A stretch of 64,000 nucleotides of DNA from Pseudoxanthomonas sp. Root630. GTDB lineage: Bacteria > Pseudomonadota > Gammaproteobacteria > Xanthomonadales > Xanthomonadaceae. A program made the translations under genes and the position numbers. The notes below the pieces were generated by a model. It ran no database searches. It worked only from the letters and a program-made list of their open reading frames with translations, and was not told the origin of the DNA. Positions 26,208-34,699 of the stretch are shown one piece after another. How positions within the stretch are numbered: the stretch's first letter is position 1; each line of letters begins with the position of its first letter. The DNA lies in contig NZ_LMGY01000018.1 in NCBI RefSeq assembly GCF_001427585.1, positions 62,001 through 126,000 on the forward strand. Reading direction: 5' to 3'.

Positions 26208-28202
26208 TCAGCGGCTCGCTTGTGCCTTGGTCTTGCCGCCGATGTGGCGATCGAAGAACGACAGCATCTCGGTGTAGAGGTGCTCGTTGTTCTCTTCCTT
26301 GTAGAAGCCGTGGGCCTCGCCGGACTGGATGATCATGCCTTCCGGCGCATTGCCGGCTGCCGTGAGCGCCTTGGCGATCGCCTCGGTATGCTCCGGCGGG
26401 CAGCGCTCGTCACGCGCGCCTGCCGCCAGGTAGATCGGCAGTTTCAGCTGGTTGGCGTAGTTGATGGGCGACATCGCGTCCTGCTCGGCGCGCGTGCGGC
26501 CGAAGGCGCGCACCAGGTAGCGCCGCCCGCTTTCGCTCCGGCTGGTATCGCTCTTGGTGAGCTGGATCTGCGCATCGTAGAGGCCGACATAGCCGAAGGC
26601 GCACTTGAACAGCTCTGCATCGCGCGCCGGAGCCATCAACGACGCGTAGCCACCGAAGCTGCCGCCGTAGATGCAGACCTTGTCCTTGTCGGCTTGGCCT
26701 TGGGCGATGACGTAGCGCGTTCCATCGATGATGTCGTTCATGATGCCCTGCGCCCACTGGCCATATGCCTGATCCTGGAACTCCTTGCCGAAGCCGCCAG
26801 AGCCGCGGTAGTTGAGCTGCAGCGTGGCGTATCCGCGGCTGGCGAACAACTGCGGCTCGGTGCTGTAGCCCCAGTTGTCGCGCGGCCCCATCGGGCCACC
26901 GTGGACGTTGACGATCAGGGGCAGGTTCTTGCCGTCGGAGCCGTGCGGGATGGTCAGGTAACCATGGATCTTGCGGCCATCCCTCGCGGTGAACGAGATG
27001 GACTGCATCGAGCCCATCTTCTTCGGGTCGATCCAGGGGCGGTTCTTCATCAGGAAGCGCGCCTTGTTCGCCTTGCGGTCGAACAGGTAGAGCTCTCCCG
27101 GGTTCCGGTCGCTGTAGGTGCTGACGACGATCAGCTGGCCATCGCGGGTGGCGCTGCTGAAGCTGACGAACTGGCCGGGAAAGGCGGCCGCGAGAGAGGT
27201 GTAGAGCTGCGCGTCGGCGTGTTTGGATTCCACAAGGGTAACTTCCGGTTCCCCGGCCTCGGTCACTACGCCGAGAATGCGCTCGGAACCGTCCACGGAC
27301 TCCACGTAGCCGGACACATCGGAGACGGGATCCTTGAAGAGTTCAGTGAATTTTCCGCTGCTGGCATCCAGCGTGCCGAAGCCTGCCGGCGCCTTGCCGT
27401 CGTCCCGCAGTGCGTAGATGTCGCCGTTCCGCGCGGATCCCAGCACGCGCAGTCGCGACCCATCGCTCTTGGACGAGCTGATCTGGTTCCACTTGCCATC
27501 CGCACCCCGCGCGTACACTTCGTTGTGCGTGTCGTACCCGGCCTCATCGTCCTTGTCGCTGTAGCACACGGCGAAGGCAGGTTCCTTCTCGTGGTTGAGG
27601 ACCATCGCGCAATCTTCCTTCGGCGCGCGGCCGAGGGATTTGCGCCGTCCGCTGACGGTATCCATCATCACGACTTCGGTGCCCGCGCCGGTATTGGAGC
27701 GCTGGTAGCGCGCCGCCATCATCACGTTGACGTCGTCGTCGGGCAGGGTGTCCAGCAAGGAGAAGAACTGGCCATCGGCCTGCTTCGCGCGCTGGGTGAC
27801 GTTCTGTGTGCCGTACTCGATCAGGGTGCGCGGCTGCGATCCGTCGGCATTCACCGCGAACCATTCGCCGGTGCCGACGGGGCGTTCAAACGAACCGATC
27901 TTGCGGACGGCGTTGAACATGAGGCGCTCGGGGCTGGTCCAGTGGAACGCGCCGACGCTCTTCTTCTCGGGCAACTGGTTGACGTTCACGATCTTGAGGT
28001 CGCTGGTGCGCAGCACGGTCAGTACGTCCTGCTCGCCGCGATCGACGCGCAGCGCCAGGTACTTGCCATCCGGCGAGATACGGGCGCTGCTGTAAGTGGG
28101 GTGCTTGACGAAGTCGGCGATGGATTGCGCATGCGCCGCGGCAGCGGGCAACGCGCACGCGACGGCAAGCAGCCATGAGGTGGCGATGGTGGTCGGTTTC
28201 AT
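26208..28202 (-). CDS. S9 family peptidase (prolyl oligopeptidase / acylaminoacyl peptidase type)
   Basis: A 664-residue exported serine peptidase. A signal peptide (SWLLAVACALPAAAAHAQ) is followed by a beta-propeller-like domain (about 35-390) and a C-terminal alpha/beta-hydrolase domain. The catalytic triad is Ser515 in YGGSFGGYA, Asp598 in AGARDERCP and His631 in GEAHGFY. Such enzymes cut short peptides entering the periplasm. The leader has an AGGGGAT ribosome site 10 bases before the ATG, matching those of the two TonB receptors upstream. Lasso-peptide isopeptidases belong to the same family and also sit beside TonB receptors, but nothing here proves that substrate. Confidence 0.9.
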   Translation of the reverse strand: MKPTTIATSWLLAVACALPAAAAHAQSIADFVKHPTYSSARISPDGKYLALRVDRGEQDVLTVLRTSDLKIVNVNQLPEKKSVGAFHWTSPERLMFNAVRKIGSFERPVGTGEWFAVNADGSQPRTLIEYGTQNVTQRAKQADGQFFSLLDTLPDDDVNVMMAARYQRSNTGAGTEVVMMDTVSGRRKSLGRAPKEDCAMVLNHEKEPAFAVCYSDKDDEAGYDTHNEVYARGADGKWNQISSSKSDGSRLRVLGSARNGDIYALRDDGKAPAGFGTLDASSGKFTELFKDPVSDVSGYVESVDGSERILGVVTEAGEPEVTLVESKHADAQLYTSLAAAFPGQFVSFSSATRDGQLIVVSTYSDRNPGELYLFDRKANKARFLMKNRPWIDPKKMGSMQSISFTARDGRKIHGYLTIPHGSDGKNLPLIVNVHGGPMGPRDNWGYSTEPQLFASRGYATLQLNYRGSGGFGKEFQDQAYGQWAQGIMNDIIDGTRYVIAQGQADKDKVCIYGGSFGGYASLMAPARDAELFKCAFGYVGLYDAQIQLTKSDTSRSESGRRYLVRAFGRTRAEQDAMSPINYANQLKLPIYLAAGARDERCPPEHTEAIAKALTAAGNAPEGMIIQSGEAHGFYKEENNEHLYTEMLSFFDRHIGGKTKAQASR

Positions 28203-28430
28203 TCTTCGTTTGATCCCCTATGTGGCCCTCGATGGAGGGCATGTCCTTGAAGTCCTGCGATCAGGCAAGGAGTGTGGAGCGGGCTGGATGCCCTCCCGCC
28301 CCATGATGTGCCAGGCGCGGAAGCTTCATCGATCTGGCGTCGCTCGGATTCCCATCCCGAGTCTGCCGGGAAACCCGCTGGAAAAAAAGCCCGGCTTTCG
28401 CCGGGCTTTTTCGGGGCCTTCCTGCCGGCC
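28203..28430 (-). promoter_or_regulatory. intergenic leader of the S9 peptidase gene
   Basis: This 228-base gap holds the receptor terminator (28385-28410) and the peptidase leader. ATCCCCTA at 28213-28220 is the plus-strand view of the TAGGGGAT ribosome site. No convincing -10/-35 pair or reading frame of note was seen. Confidence 0.4.
28385..28410. terminator. bidirectional rho-independent terminator after TonB receptor 1
   Basis: AAAAGCCCGGC and GCCGGGCTTTT pair around a TTTC loop, with A and T runs on both sides, so it can stop transcription from either direction. The receptor stop lies 20 bases away. Confidence 0.85.
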
Positions 28431-31262
28431 TCAGAACGTGTAGCGGACGTCGGCGTACACCTGGCGGCCGATCACGTCGTGGGAGCGCCACGTGTAGGGC
28501 CACGTGGTGAACGTGACGTCGTCGGGCTGCTGGTTGTTGAGCAGGTTGACCACGGAGAAGCCCAGGGTGAGCTTGTCGGTGATCTTCTTCTGCACGTCGA
28601 GGTTGTAGCGGATGTACGGTGCGATGCGGCCGGTCTCCCCCCAGTTCGGCAGCGAGCCCATGCGGGTGGCATAGGTCGTCACGAACCAGTCGTCGTTGGA
28701 CCAGCTCAGGCGCACGTTGGCACGGCTGCGATAGTTGAAGTACTGCATGTGGTCGCGGATGTTCAAGGGCTCATCGCCTTCGAAACGCACCAGATCCAGC
28801 TTCAGCACGTGGGTGTAGCCCACTTCGAAGCCGAACGTACCCAGGCGGTCGGTATCCAGCGAGTACTTCCAGTTGGCATCGATACCCTGGGTTTCCAGGC
28901 TGGCCTGGTTGATCGGGTACGAGCTGTACTGCGACACCTGCCCATTCGAGAGCTCGCCACCGGCGCGGGTGACCTGGCCCAGGAAGGCCTGGCAGGAAGG
29001 CGAGGTGGAGTCCACCGGATTGCCGTTGACGTCTTCACCCAGGCGGCAGTCGGCGTACTGGCGCATCAGGAAGTCGCTATCCAGCTCCGCGACCTGGTTC
29101 TCGAGCTTCATGTTGTAGTAGTCGACGGTCAGCGACATGCGGTCCATGATGTCCCACACCAGACCGGCGGTCCACGACTTGCTGGTTTCTTCCTTCAGGT
29201 CGGTGCGACCTTCATAGGTACGGAAGACCTGGTAGTTGTAGCTCGTGTTGTTCTCGCAGCTGGGCGAGGTCGGATCGATGCCCGCGACACGGCACAGGTA
29301 GGCGTCGGTGATGTAGGTGTAGGCACCCGAATAGCCGGCGAACACGTAGTGCATGTCCGGAGCGCGGAAGCTGGTGGCATAGCTGCCGCGCAGCAACAGC
29401 GAATCGACCGGCCGGTATTCCAGGCCCGCCGACCACGTGAACGCACCATCGACTTCGGTCACGTCGTCGTAGGTGTCGTAACGGCCGGCCAACTGTGCCT
29501 TCAGCGAGTCGAAGATCGGAATGCTGAACTCGAGGCCCAGCGCGTAGCGATCACGCTCGCCGCCGCCACCGGTGCTGGTCAGGTTGTAGATGCGGTCCGC
29601 GCCGGTGTAGCTCGGGGTGGAGCGCGGGTCCGGCGTGAGCGTGTATTCCTGATGGCCGGCTTCGACCACCAGCGCCGCGCCCAGCGAGCCTGCGGGCAGG
29701 TCGAACAGGTCGCCGCTCAGCGAGAACGAAGCCGTGCTGTTCTCGGATTCGCCGGTGCTGTTCACGATGGTCGACAGGGACCGGTAGGTCTCCGGCGTCA
29801 TCGGGCTGAAGAGGCGGTTGAGGTACGTCAGGTTGTAGCCGTCGTAGCGGGGATAGCTGCCCTGCACGCCGGTCTGCGTGCCGAGGAAGTACTCGTTGAC
29901 ACGGTTCTGCAGGAAGCGCGGGCGGTTGGATTCGAACTCGAAGCGCGAGTAGGAAACGCCGAAGTCCCAGTCGAAGCGGTTGTCGAGGAAGGCGCCGCGG
30001 ACGCCGGCGAAGAAGTTGTACGACTTTTCGTCGTACTCGGTCTTCTGCGCGCCGCCGATTTCCTCGGGCGTGATGATGCGCTGGGCCTGGATGTAGCCGT
30101 AGGCCGGGGTGTAGACCCAGCCGGGCGTCTGCCAGAACTGCGTCGAGCTCACGCCCGTGTTCTGCGAATCGGTGCCCAGGAACTGGCCGTACAGCTGCAC
30201 GCCGTTGTCGAAGTCGTAGGTGCCCGACAGGTACGCCGACGTCTTGTTGTAGCTGTTCTGCAGGGCGGAGGTCGCCGGATAGCCGAAGTAGCCGCAACGG
30301 TTCGGCGTCGCGTTCGACACGGTGGCCGAGGTGTTGTAGGGCTCGAATTCCGAAGACGTGCGCGAGCAGGAGTAGCGGAGCGCGTCGACCGAGGTCGAGA
30401 GCGTGCCGCCCGGCGTCAGCCAGTTGTAGGCGGCGCCGGTGTTGCGATACAGGTACACGCCCGACGTGGCCGTCGCGAACTCGGGGCGACCGCTGAACGC
30501 CGGGTTGTCGTAATAGGAGTCGCGGTCTTCGCGCTGCGAGCCCAGGATGCCTTCGCGATTCAGGTATTCCACCGCGTAGGTCAGGCTCCACTTGTCGCCG
30601 GTCTTGCCACCGGTCCACTGGAACAGGCCGGTGTCGCCACCGCCCATGGTCGTGGTGCCGCCACGCAGGCGGACGCTGTCGCCCTCGTAGTTTTCCTTCG
30701 TGATGATGTTGATCACGCCGGCGACCGCGTCCGAGCCGTAGATCGCCGAGGCGCCGCCGGTCAGGACTTCGATGCGCGACACGGCAGCCGCGGGGATCGA
30801 GCCCAGGCTGACGGCATTGGACTGGCTGTTGTAGGGGACCGGGTAGTCCGCCATACGCTTGCCGTTGATCAGGATGAGGGTGTAACCCGGGCCGAGGCCG
30901 CGCAGGTTGATGAACTGGGCGTTCGGCGTGAAGCCGCTCTGCGTGGTCTCGTTCTGGACGCTGCCGGTGAACTGGTTGAGGGTGTTCAGCGCCTCATAGA
31001 CGGTGCTGAAGCCTTCCTTCTCGATGTCATCGGCGGTCAGGACGACCACCGGTGCCGGGCCTTCCACCTCGGCCTTCTTGATGCGGGAGCCCGTGACCGT
31101 GACCTTGTCCAGCGTCGAGGTGGCCTGCTGGGTCTGCTGGGCGGGCGGCGGGGTGGTGGTTTCCTGGGCGAAGGTGGTGCCGGCGACCGGCATCACGATC
31201 GCTGCGACGAGCGCCGCAGTGAGACGGCTGCGCTTGAGCGCATTCGTGTAGCGAACTGACAT
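28431..31262 (-). CDS. TonB-dependent receptor (first of two paralogues)
   Basis: A 943-residue outer-membrane transporter. The signal peptide ends near GTTFAQ. A TonB-box-like segment (TLDKVTVTGSRI) leads into the plug domain (about 60-190: EGPAPVVVLTADDIEKEGF, NLRGLGPGYTLILINGKRM, GGASAIYGSDAVAGVINI). A 22-strand barrel follows, with LRGSYATSFRAPDMHYVF and SWTAGLVWDI, ending ...VYADVRYTF with the terminal Phe. It is of the Caulobacter/Xanthomonas class with the GSRIKKAEVEGPAPV opening; substrates are often peptides or oligosaccharides. AGGGGAT precedes the ATG by 7 bases. A perfect CRP/Clp-type site lies 148 bases upstream. Confidence 0.93.
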   Translation of the reverse strand: MSVRYTNALKRSRLTAALVAAIVMPVAGTTFAQETTTPPPAQQTQQATSTLDKVTVTGSRIKKAEVEGPAPVVVLTADDIEKEGFSTVYEALNTLNQFTGSVQNETTQSGFTPNAQFINLRGLGPGYTLILINGKRMADYPVPYNSQSNAVSLGSIPAAAVSRIEVLTGGASAIYGSDAVAGVINIITKENYEGDSVRLRGGTTTMGGGDTGLFQWTGGKTGDKWSLTYAVEYLNREGILGSQREDRDSYYDNPAFSGRPEFATATSGVYLYRNTGAAYNWLTPGGTLSTSVDALRYSCSRTSSEFEPYNTSATVSNATPNRCGYFGYPATSALQNSYNKTSAYLSGTYDFDNGVQLYGQFLGTDSQNTGVSSTQFWQTPGWVYTPAYGYIQAQRIITPEEIGGAQKTEYDEKSYNFFAGVRGAFLDNRFDWDFGVSYSRFEFESNRPRFLQNRVNEYFLGTQTGVQGSYPRYDGYNLTYLNRLFSPMTPETYRSLSTIVNSTGESENSTASFSLSGDLFDLPAGSLGAALVVEAGHQEYTLTPDPRSTPSYTGADRIYNLTSTGGGGERDRYALGLEFSIPIFDSLKAQLAGRYDTYDDVTEVDGAFTWSAGLEYRPVDSLLLRGSYATSFRAPDMHYVFAGYSGAYTYITDAYLCRVAGIDPTSPSCENNTSYNYQVFRTYEGRTDLKEETSKSWTAGLVWDIMDRMSLTVDYYNMKLENQVAELDSDFLMRQYADCRLGEDVNGNPVDSTSPSCQAFLGQVTRAGGELSNGQVSQYSSYPINQASLETQGIDANWKYSLDTDRLGTFGFEVGYTHVLKLDLVRFEGDEPLNIRDHMQYFNYRSRANVRLSWSNDDWFVTTYATRMGSLPNWGETGRIAPYIRYNLDVQKKITDKLTLGFSVVNLLNNQQPDDVTFTTWPYTWRSHDVIGRQVYADVRYTF

Positions 31263-31313
31263 GTTGTGGATCCCCTAAAGCTGTCAATGGATGCGGCCCC
31301 AAGGACTGATCCT

Positions 31314-31358
31314 TCAGTCAGGTCGCACGTGAACGTCCTCGTAACCCGACGTTAACAT
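31314..31358 (-). other. candidate 14-codon upstream ORF in the receptor 1 leader
   Basis: The reading is MLTSGYEDVHVRPD and stop, 51 bases before the receptor start. Its first four codons, ATG TTA ACG TCG, are identical to those of a short ORF at the same place before the second receptor. There is no ribosome site, so translation would require a leaderless start. Confidence 0.3.
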
Positions 31359-31409
31359 GAGGTGAAGGCTGCTAGCACATTGGCATGTTATTTAAATTAC
31401 AGAAATTTA

Positions 31410-31425
31410 TGTGACGCAAGTCACA
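31410..31425. promoter_or_regulatory. CRP/Clp-type binding site
   Basis: TGTGA-CGCAAG-TCACA matches the CRP half-sites perfectly with the standard 6-base spacer. In Xanthomonadaceae the CRP homologue is Clp, which responds to cyclic di-GMP. If transcription starts near 31356-31358, the site centre lies close to -60, the usual class I position. Confidence 0.65.
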
Positions 31426-31544
31426 AAATAAGACTTTTGTGGGGTTTGCAGCATGTCGTCGATCACGTTTCTCTCCCGCCGGCCTGGTGCTCGATCCACT
31501 CGTCGCGACGCTGGGTGAGACGGAAGAGGGCGGAGAATCCGCCC

Positions 31545-31575
31545 AAAAAAAGAGCCCGGTGTCGCCACCGGGCTC
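31545..31575 (-). terminator. rho-independent terminator after TonB receptor 2
   Basis: A perfect 10-bp stem, GAGCCCGGTG with CACCGGGCTC, closes a 4-base loop and is followed on the minus strand by seven T residues. It begins 25 bases after the receptor stop. Confidence 0.9.
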
Positions 31576-31599
31576 CTGTTGCGGTCGTGCGGGTGATGC

Positions 31600-34449
31600 T
31601 TAGAACTTGTATTCCACCTGGGCCGAAATCTCGCGGCCCATGGGGCTGTAGGCGCGCCAGAAGTACGGATAGGTGTTGTAGCCCGCGTCTTCCGGATGGA
31701 ACTTGTTGAAGACGTTGTTGACGAACAGCGTCAGGTCCAGGTTCTCCGTGATTTCCTTGCCGACATTGACGTTCCAGACGATGTACGGTGCGATGCGGCC
31801 CGTTTCCTGCCAGTTCGGCAAGGAGCCGTAGCGCGTGGCGAACACGTTCGCCGACCAGTCATCCAGCGACCAGCCCACCGAACCGCGGATGCGGCTGCGG
31901 AAGTCGAAGTTGCCCGGATCGTCGCGCCAATCGGCTTCCACCGGATCGGTCGCAAAGGTCTGGCGCTGGCTCTTGATCGTGTGCGTCCAGGCCACCTGCC
32001 AACGGAAGTCGCCCAGGCGGTCGGTGTCCAGGCGCCAGTTGAACGCGGCGTCGATGCCGGTCACGCGCTGGTAGGCCTGGTTGACCGGGCCGCTGCGGAT
32101 GCCGGTGACGCGATCGGTCAGTTCGCCCGGAGCGGCGGTACGCGTGACGCGGCTCAGGATCTCCTGGCAGAACGCCGAATCGGGCGCGAACTGGTAGGGA
32201 TTACGAGTACGTGTAAGTCCGGTTCGGCAGCCGCCTTCCGCGTCGAGGATGAAGGTGCTGCTCAACGTCGTCACCGCGCCCTCCAGGCGGATGTCGTAGT
32301 AGTCAGCCGAGATGGACATCGAGTCCGTGATGTCCCACACCAGGCCCGCCGACCACGACTTGCCCTGTTCCTCTTCCAGCGTCGGTTCGCCGCGGCTCGT
32401 CGCGAACACCGAGTAGGTGTAGGTCGTCGTGGCGCACGCCGAAGAACCGGCCACCAGGCCCGCGTTCAAGCAGCGGTAGGTATCCAGCACGTTGGAGAAG
32501 CTGCCGCTGCCTTCGTTGTAGACGAAGTGCATGTCGGGCGCCTTGAAGCTGGTGGCGTAGTTGCCGCGGAACAGCAGGTTGTCCAGCGGACGGAACTCGA
32601 GGCCCGCGCCCCAGGTCTTCGCGTCGTCGACGTTCGTGACGTCGTCGTACTTGTCCCAACGGCCCGACAGGCTGAGGTCGAGCATGCTGAACACCGGGAT
32701 GCGGAACTCCGCGCCGATCGCGTAACGGTCGCGCTCGCCGCCGCCGTTGGTGCCCGTCAGGTTATAGACGGTACGGTTGGTGGGCAGGATGCCCTCGGGC
32801 GAACGCAGCTTGTAGCCCTGGCTGGTGCCTTCGACGACCGCGGCGAAGCCCAGCGGGCCGGCCGGCAGTTCGAACAGGTCGCCGGAAAGCACGAAGCTGG
32901 CCTGGTTGACCCAGGAGTGTGCGTCGTACTTCAGGATCGACGACATGCTGCGGTACTGCTCCGGGGTGAGCGGGGTGTACCAGCGATCCAGGTTGATCAG
33001 GTAACGCGGCGTGCCGGTGGTGTTGAGGCGCTGGCCGAAGAACCATTCCGTCACGGCGGAACCATCCAGGCGCGGACGGGTGCGGTCCGCCTTGTAGTCC
33101 GCGCGGCCGAGGGTGAAATCCCAATCGAAGCGTTCGCCGAACGTGCCGCGCGCGCCCACTGCGATGTCCAGGGACTTCTCGGTGAACTTCTGCTGCGTGG
33201 CCTCGATGCCGCCCACTTCCTGCGGCGTGAGGATGCGCTGCACCGTCACGTTCGAGTTGATCGTCGGGTTCGTCGCGAAGAAGGTCTGGGTAACGCCGAC
33301 GCCGTCCGTGTGCGGGCCCAGGATCGCTTCGAGGCCACCCGTCAGGTCCGACTTCGAGTAGTAAGCCTGGGCGCTCGCCCACAGCTCCATGCCGTTGGAC
33401 AGGTCGAAGTTGGCGAACAGGTAGCCGGCGTAGTCGTCGTTGCCGTTGGCGATCGACTGGTAGCCCACGTCCTCCCAGTAGCCGCACGCATTGCCCAGCG
33501 TGTAAAGCTGTCCGGCCTGGGCGTGGGGTGCGACATAGCGCGTGCGGAAGGTGTAGTCCACGTATTCGCCGCCGAAGCGCGCGCACGCGCCCGCGGGCGG
33601 CGCGATGTAAGTATTCGGCGTATTGGTGCCCGTACGGCTGATGCGCAGCGTCGACACCGGCACCGGGCCGAGATCGGCGTCGGGCAGCGGGTTGTCCGCA
33701 CGCGAGTCCATGAAGTCGCGCTGGTTGGCGTAAACCGTTTCGTCGTTGAACTTCTGCAGCGCATAGGTGATCGACCAGTTGTCGCCGGTCTTGCCGCCCA
33801 CCCACTGCAGGTCCAGATAGTCGCCGCCGCCGGTCGTGGTGGTGCCGGTACGCAGCTGCAGGACGTTGCCTTCGTAGTTCTTCTTCAGAATGATGTTGAT
33901 GACGCCTGCCACGGCATCGGAGCCGTAGATCGCGGACGCGCCACCCGCGACGAGCTCGATGCGGTCAACCGCGGCGGTGGGGATGTTGCCGAAGTTCTGG
34001 AAGTTGCTCTGCCCGTTGTACGGGAAGGGGTAGTCGGCGGCGCGACGGCCATTGATCAGCAGCAGCGTGCGACCGGGGCCGAGGCCGCGCAGGTTCACGG
34101 GGCTGCCGTTGGGCGTGAAGCCACCCGCGGAGTTCAGTTCGTTCTGTACCGTGCCGAAGTTCTGGGTGAGGGTCTTCAGTGCGTCGTTGACGCTGACGAA
34201 ACCCTCGGCTTCGATCTGCTCGGCACTGATCACCGTGACCGGCGACGGACCTTCGACCTGCGAACGCGCGATGCGGGAACCCGTCACCGTCACCTTGTCG
34301 AGTGTCCTGGCCTCTCCCTGTGCGGGCGCCTGGGCCTGGCTGTCAGCGTTCTGAGCGAGCGCATGACCTGCGCCCGGCAGCGCAATCGCCGCAATCAATG
34401 CCGCGCAAAGACGGCTGCGACGGAGCGCTTTCGCGTTTCCGTAGTTCAT
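31600..34449 (-). CDS. TonB-dependent receptor (second of two paralogues)
   Basis: A 949-residue outer-membrane transporter paralogous to the downstream receptor. The signal peptide ends near GAGHALAQ. TLDKVTVTGSRIARSQVEGPSPVTV opens the plug domain, followed by NLRGLGPGRTLLLINGRRA and GGASAIYGSDAVAGVINIILKK. The barrel has GNYATSFKAPDMHFVY and ends ...EISAQVEYKF. The ATG at 34449 (MNYGNAKALRRSRL) is chosen over one 24 codons earlier because AGGGGATT lies 8 bases before it. The leader shares the TCATGTTAACGTCG block with the other receptor. Loop sequences differ clearly between the two, so the ligands may differ. Confidence 0.93.
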   Translation of the reverse strand: MNYGNAKALRRSRLCAALIAAIALPGAGHALAQNADSQAQAPAQGEARTLDKVTVTGSRIARSQVEGPSPVTVISAEQIEAEGFVSVNDALKTLTQNFGTVQNELNSAGGFTPNGSPVNLRGLGPGRTLLLINGRRAADYPFPYNGQSNFQNFGNIPTAAVDRIELVAGGASAIYGSDAVAGVINIILKKNYEGNVLQLRTGTTTTGGGDYLDLQWVGGKTGDNWSITYALQKFNDETVYANQRDFMDSRADNPLPDADLGPVPVSTLRISRTGTNTPNTYIAPPAGACARFGGEYVDYTFRTRYVAPHAQAGQLYTLGNACGYWEDVGYQSIANGNDDYAGYLFANFDLSNGMELWASAQAYYSKSDLTGGLEAILGPHTDGVGVTQTFFATNPTINSNVTVQRILTPQEVGGIEATQQKFTEKSLDIAVGARGTFGERFDWDFTLGRADYKADRTRPRLDGSAVTEWFFGQRLNTTGTPRYLINLDRWYTPLTPEQYRSMSSILKYDAHSWVNQASFVLSGDLFELPAGPLGFAAVVEGTSQGYKLRSPEGILPTNRTVYNLTGTNGGGERDRYAIGAEFRIPVFSMLDLSLSGRWDKYDDVTNVDDAKTWGAGLEFRPLDNLLFRGNYATSFKAPDMHFVYNEGSGSFSNVLDTYRCLNAGLVAGSSACATTTYTYSVFATSRGEPTLEEEQGKSWSAGLVWDITDSMSISADYYDIRLEGAVTTLSSTFILDAEGGCRTGLTRTRNPYQFAPDSAFCQEILSRVTRTAAPGELTDRVTGIRSGPVNQAYQRVTGIDAAFNWRLDTDRLGDFRWQVAWTHTIKSQRQTFATDPVEADWRDDPGNFDFRSRIRGSVGWSLDDWSANVFATRYGSLPNWQETGRIAPYIVWNVNVGKEITENLDLTLFVNNVFNKFHPEDAGYNTYPYFWRAYSPMGREISAQVEYKF

Positions 34450-34496
34450 GTTGGTGAATCCCCTAAAAATCCGAACGAGAAGCGACCCGAAGCGGA

Positions 34497-34547
34497 TCAA
34501 TCCGTGATCCAGGCCGCACAAGGGCGTCCTGAAATCGACGTTAACAT
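34497..34547 (-). other. candidate 16-codon upstream ORF in the receptor 2 leader
   Basis: The reading is MLTSISGRPCAAWITD and stop, 47 bases before the receptor start. TACATT at 34554-34559 lies 6 bases before its ATG, the same spacing as other predicted leaderless starts in this window. It may instead be only the conserved 5' end of the mRNA. Confidence 0.3.
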
Positions 34548-34588
34548 GAAATTAATGTAATCCGCATAACACATTCTTCTTTCCTCCG

Positions 34589-34605
34589 CATGACCAAAAG
34601 TCATG
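34589..34605. promoter_or_regulatory. 17-base palindrome upstream of TonB receptor 2
   Basis: CATGAC-CAAAA-GTCATG is a perfect inverted repeat about 140 bases before the receptor ATG, close to where the Clp-type site sits in the other leader. The half-site differs from CRP (TGAC, 5-base spacer), so another regulator may bind. The rest of the 250-base gap up to mrp shows no other feature apart from GACAAT at 34662-34667, a possible mrp -10 box. Confidence 0.45.
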
Positions 34606-34699
34606 AGGCGAGGGGATTCGTTCAGATTTGTGTCGGCGCGAGCATCGAACGGACCGGATGAGACAATGACGCCCTTCCTATTGCGTCAGAGTCCTGCAA

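Larger units (their letters stand above)
31263..31544 (-). promoter_or_regulatory. promoter and leader of TonB receptor 1
   Basis: The 337-base gap to the next gene holds, in minus-strand order, the terminator of receptor 2 (31545-31575), a CRP/Clp-type site (31410-31425), an AT-rich stretch with TAACAT at 31385-31390, the conserved TCATGTTAACGTCG block (31347-31360), a 14-codon upstream ORF and the AGGGGAT ribosome site (31270-31277). The promoter itself is not certain. Confidence 0.55.

Noticed and set aside
28272-34560. Very long plus-strand open frames (995 and 954 codons) opposite the two TonB receptor genes
   Set aside because: They read as low-complexity Arg/Val/Gly/Ala-rich text with no family motif, and are the GC-rich antisense shadow of clearly coding receptor genes.
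28203-34699. A lasso-peptide precursor gene beside the receptors and S9 peptidase
   Set aside because: The three intergenic gaps were read for short frames. Only the 14- and 16-codon upstream ORFs were found, with no leader-core pattern, and no B or C maturation enzymes are present.
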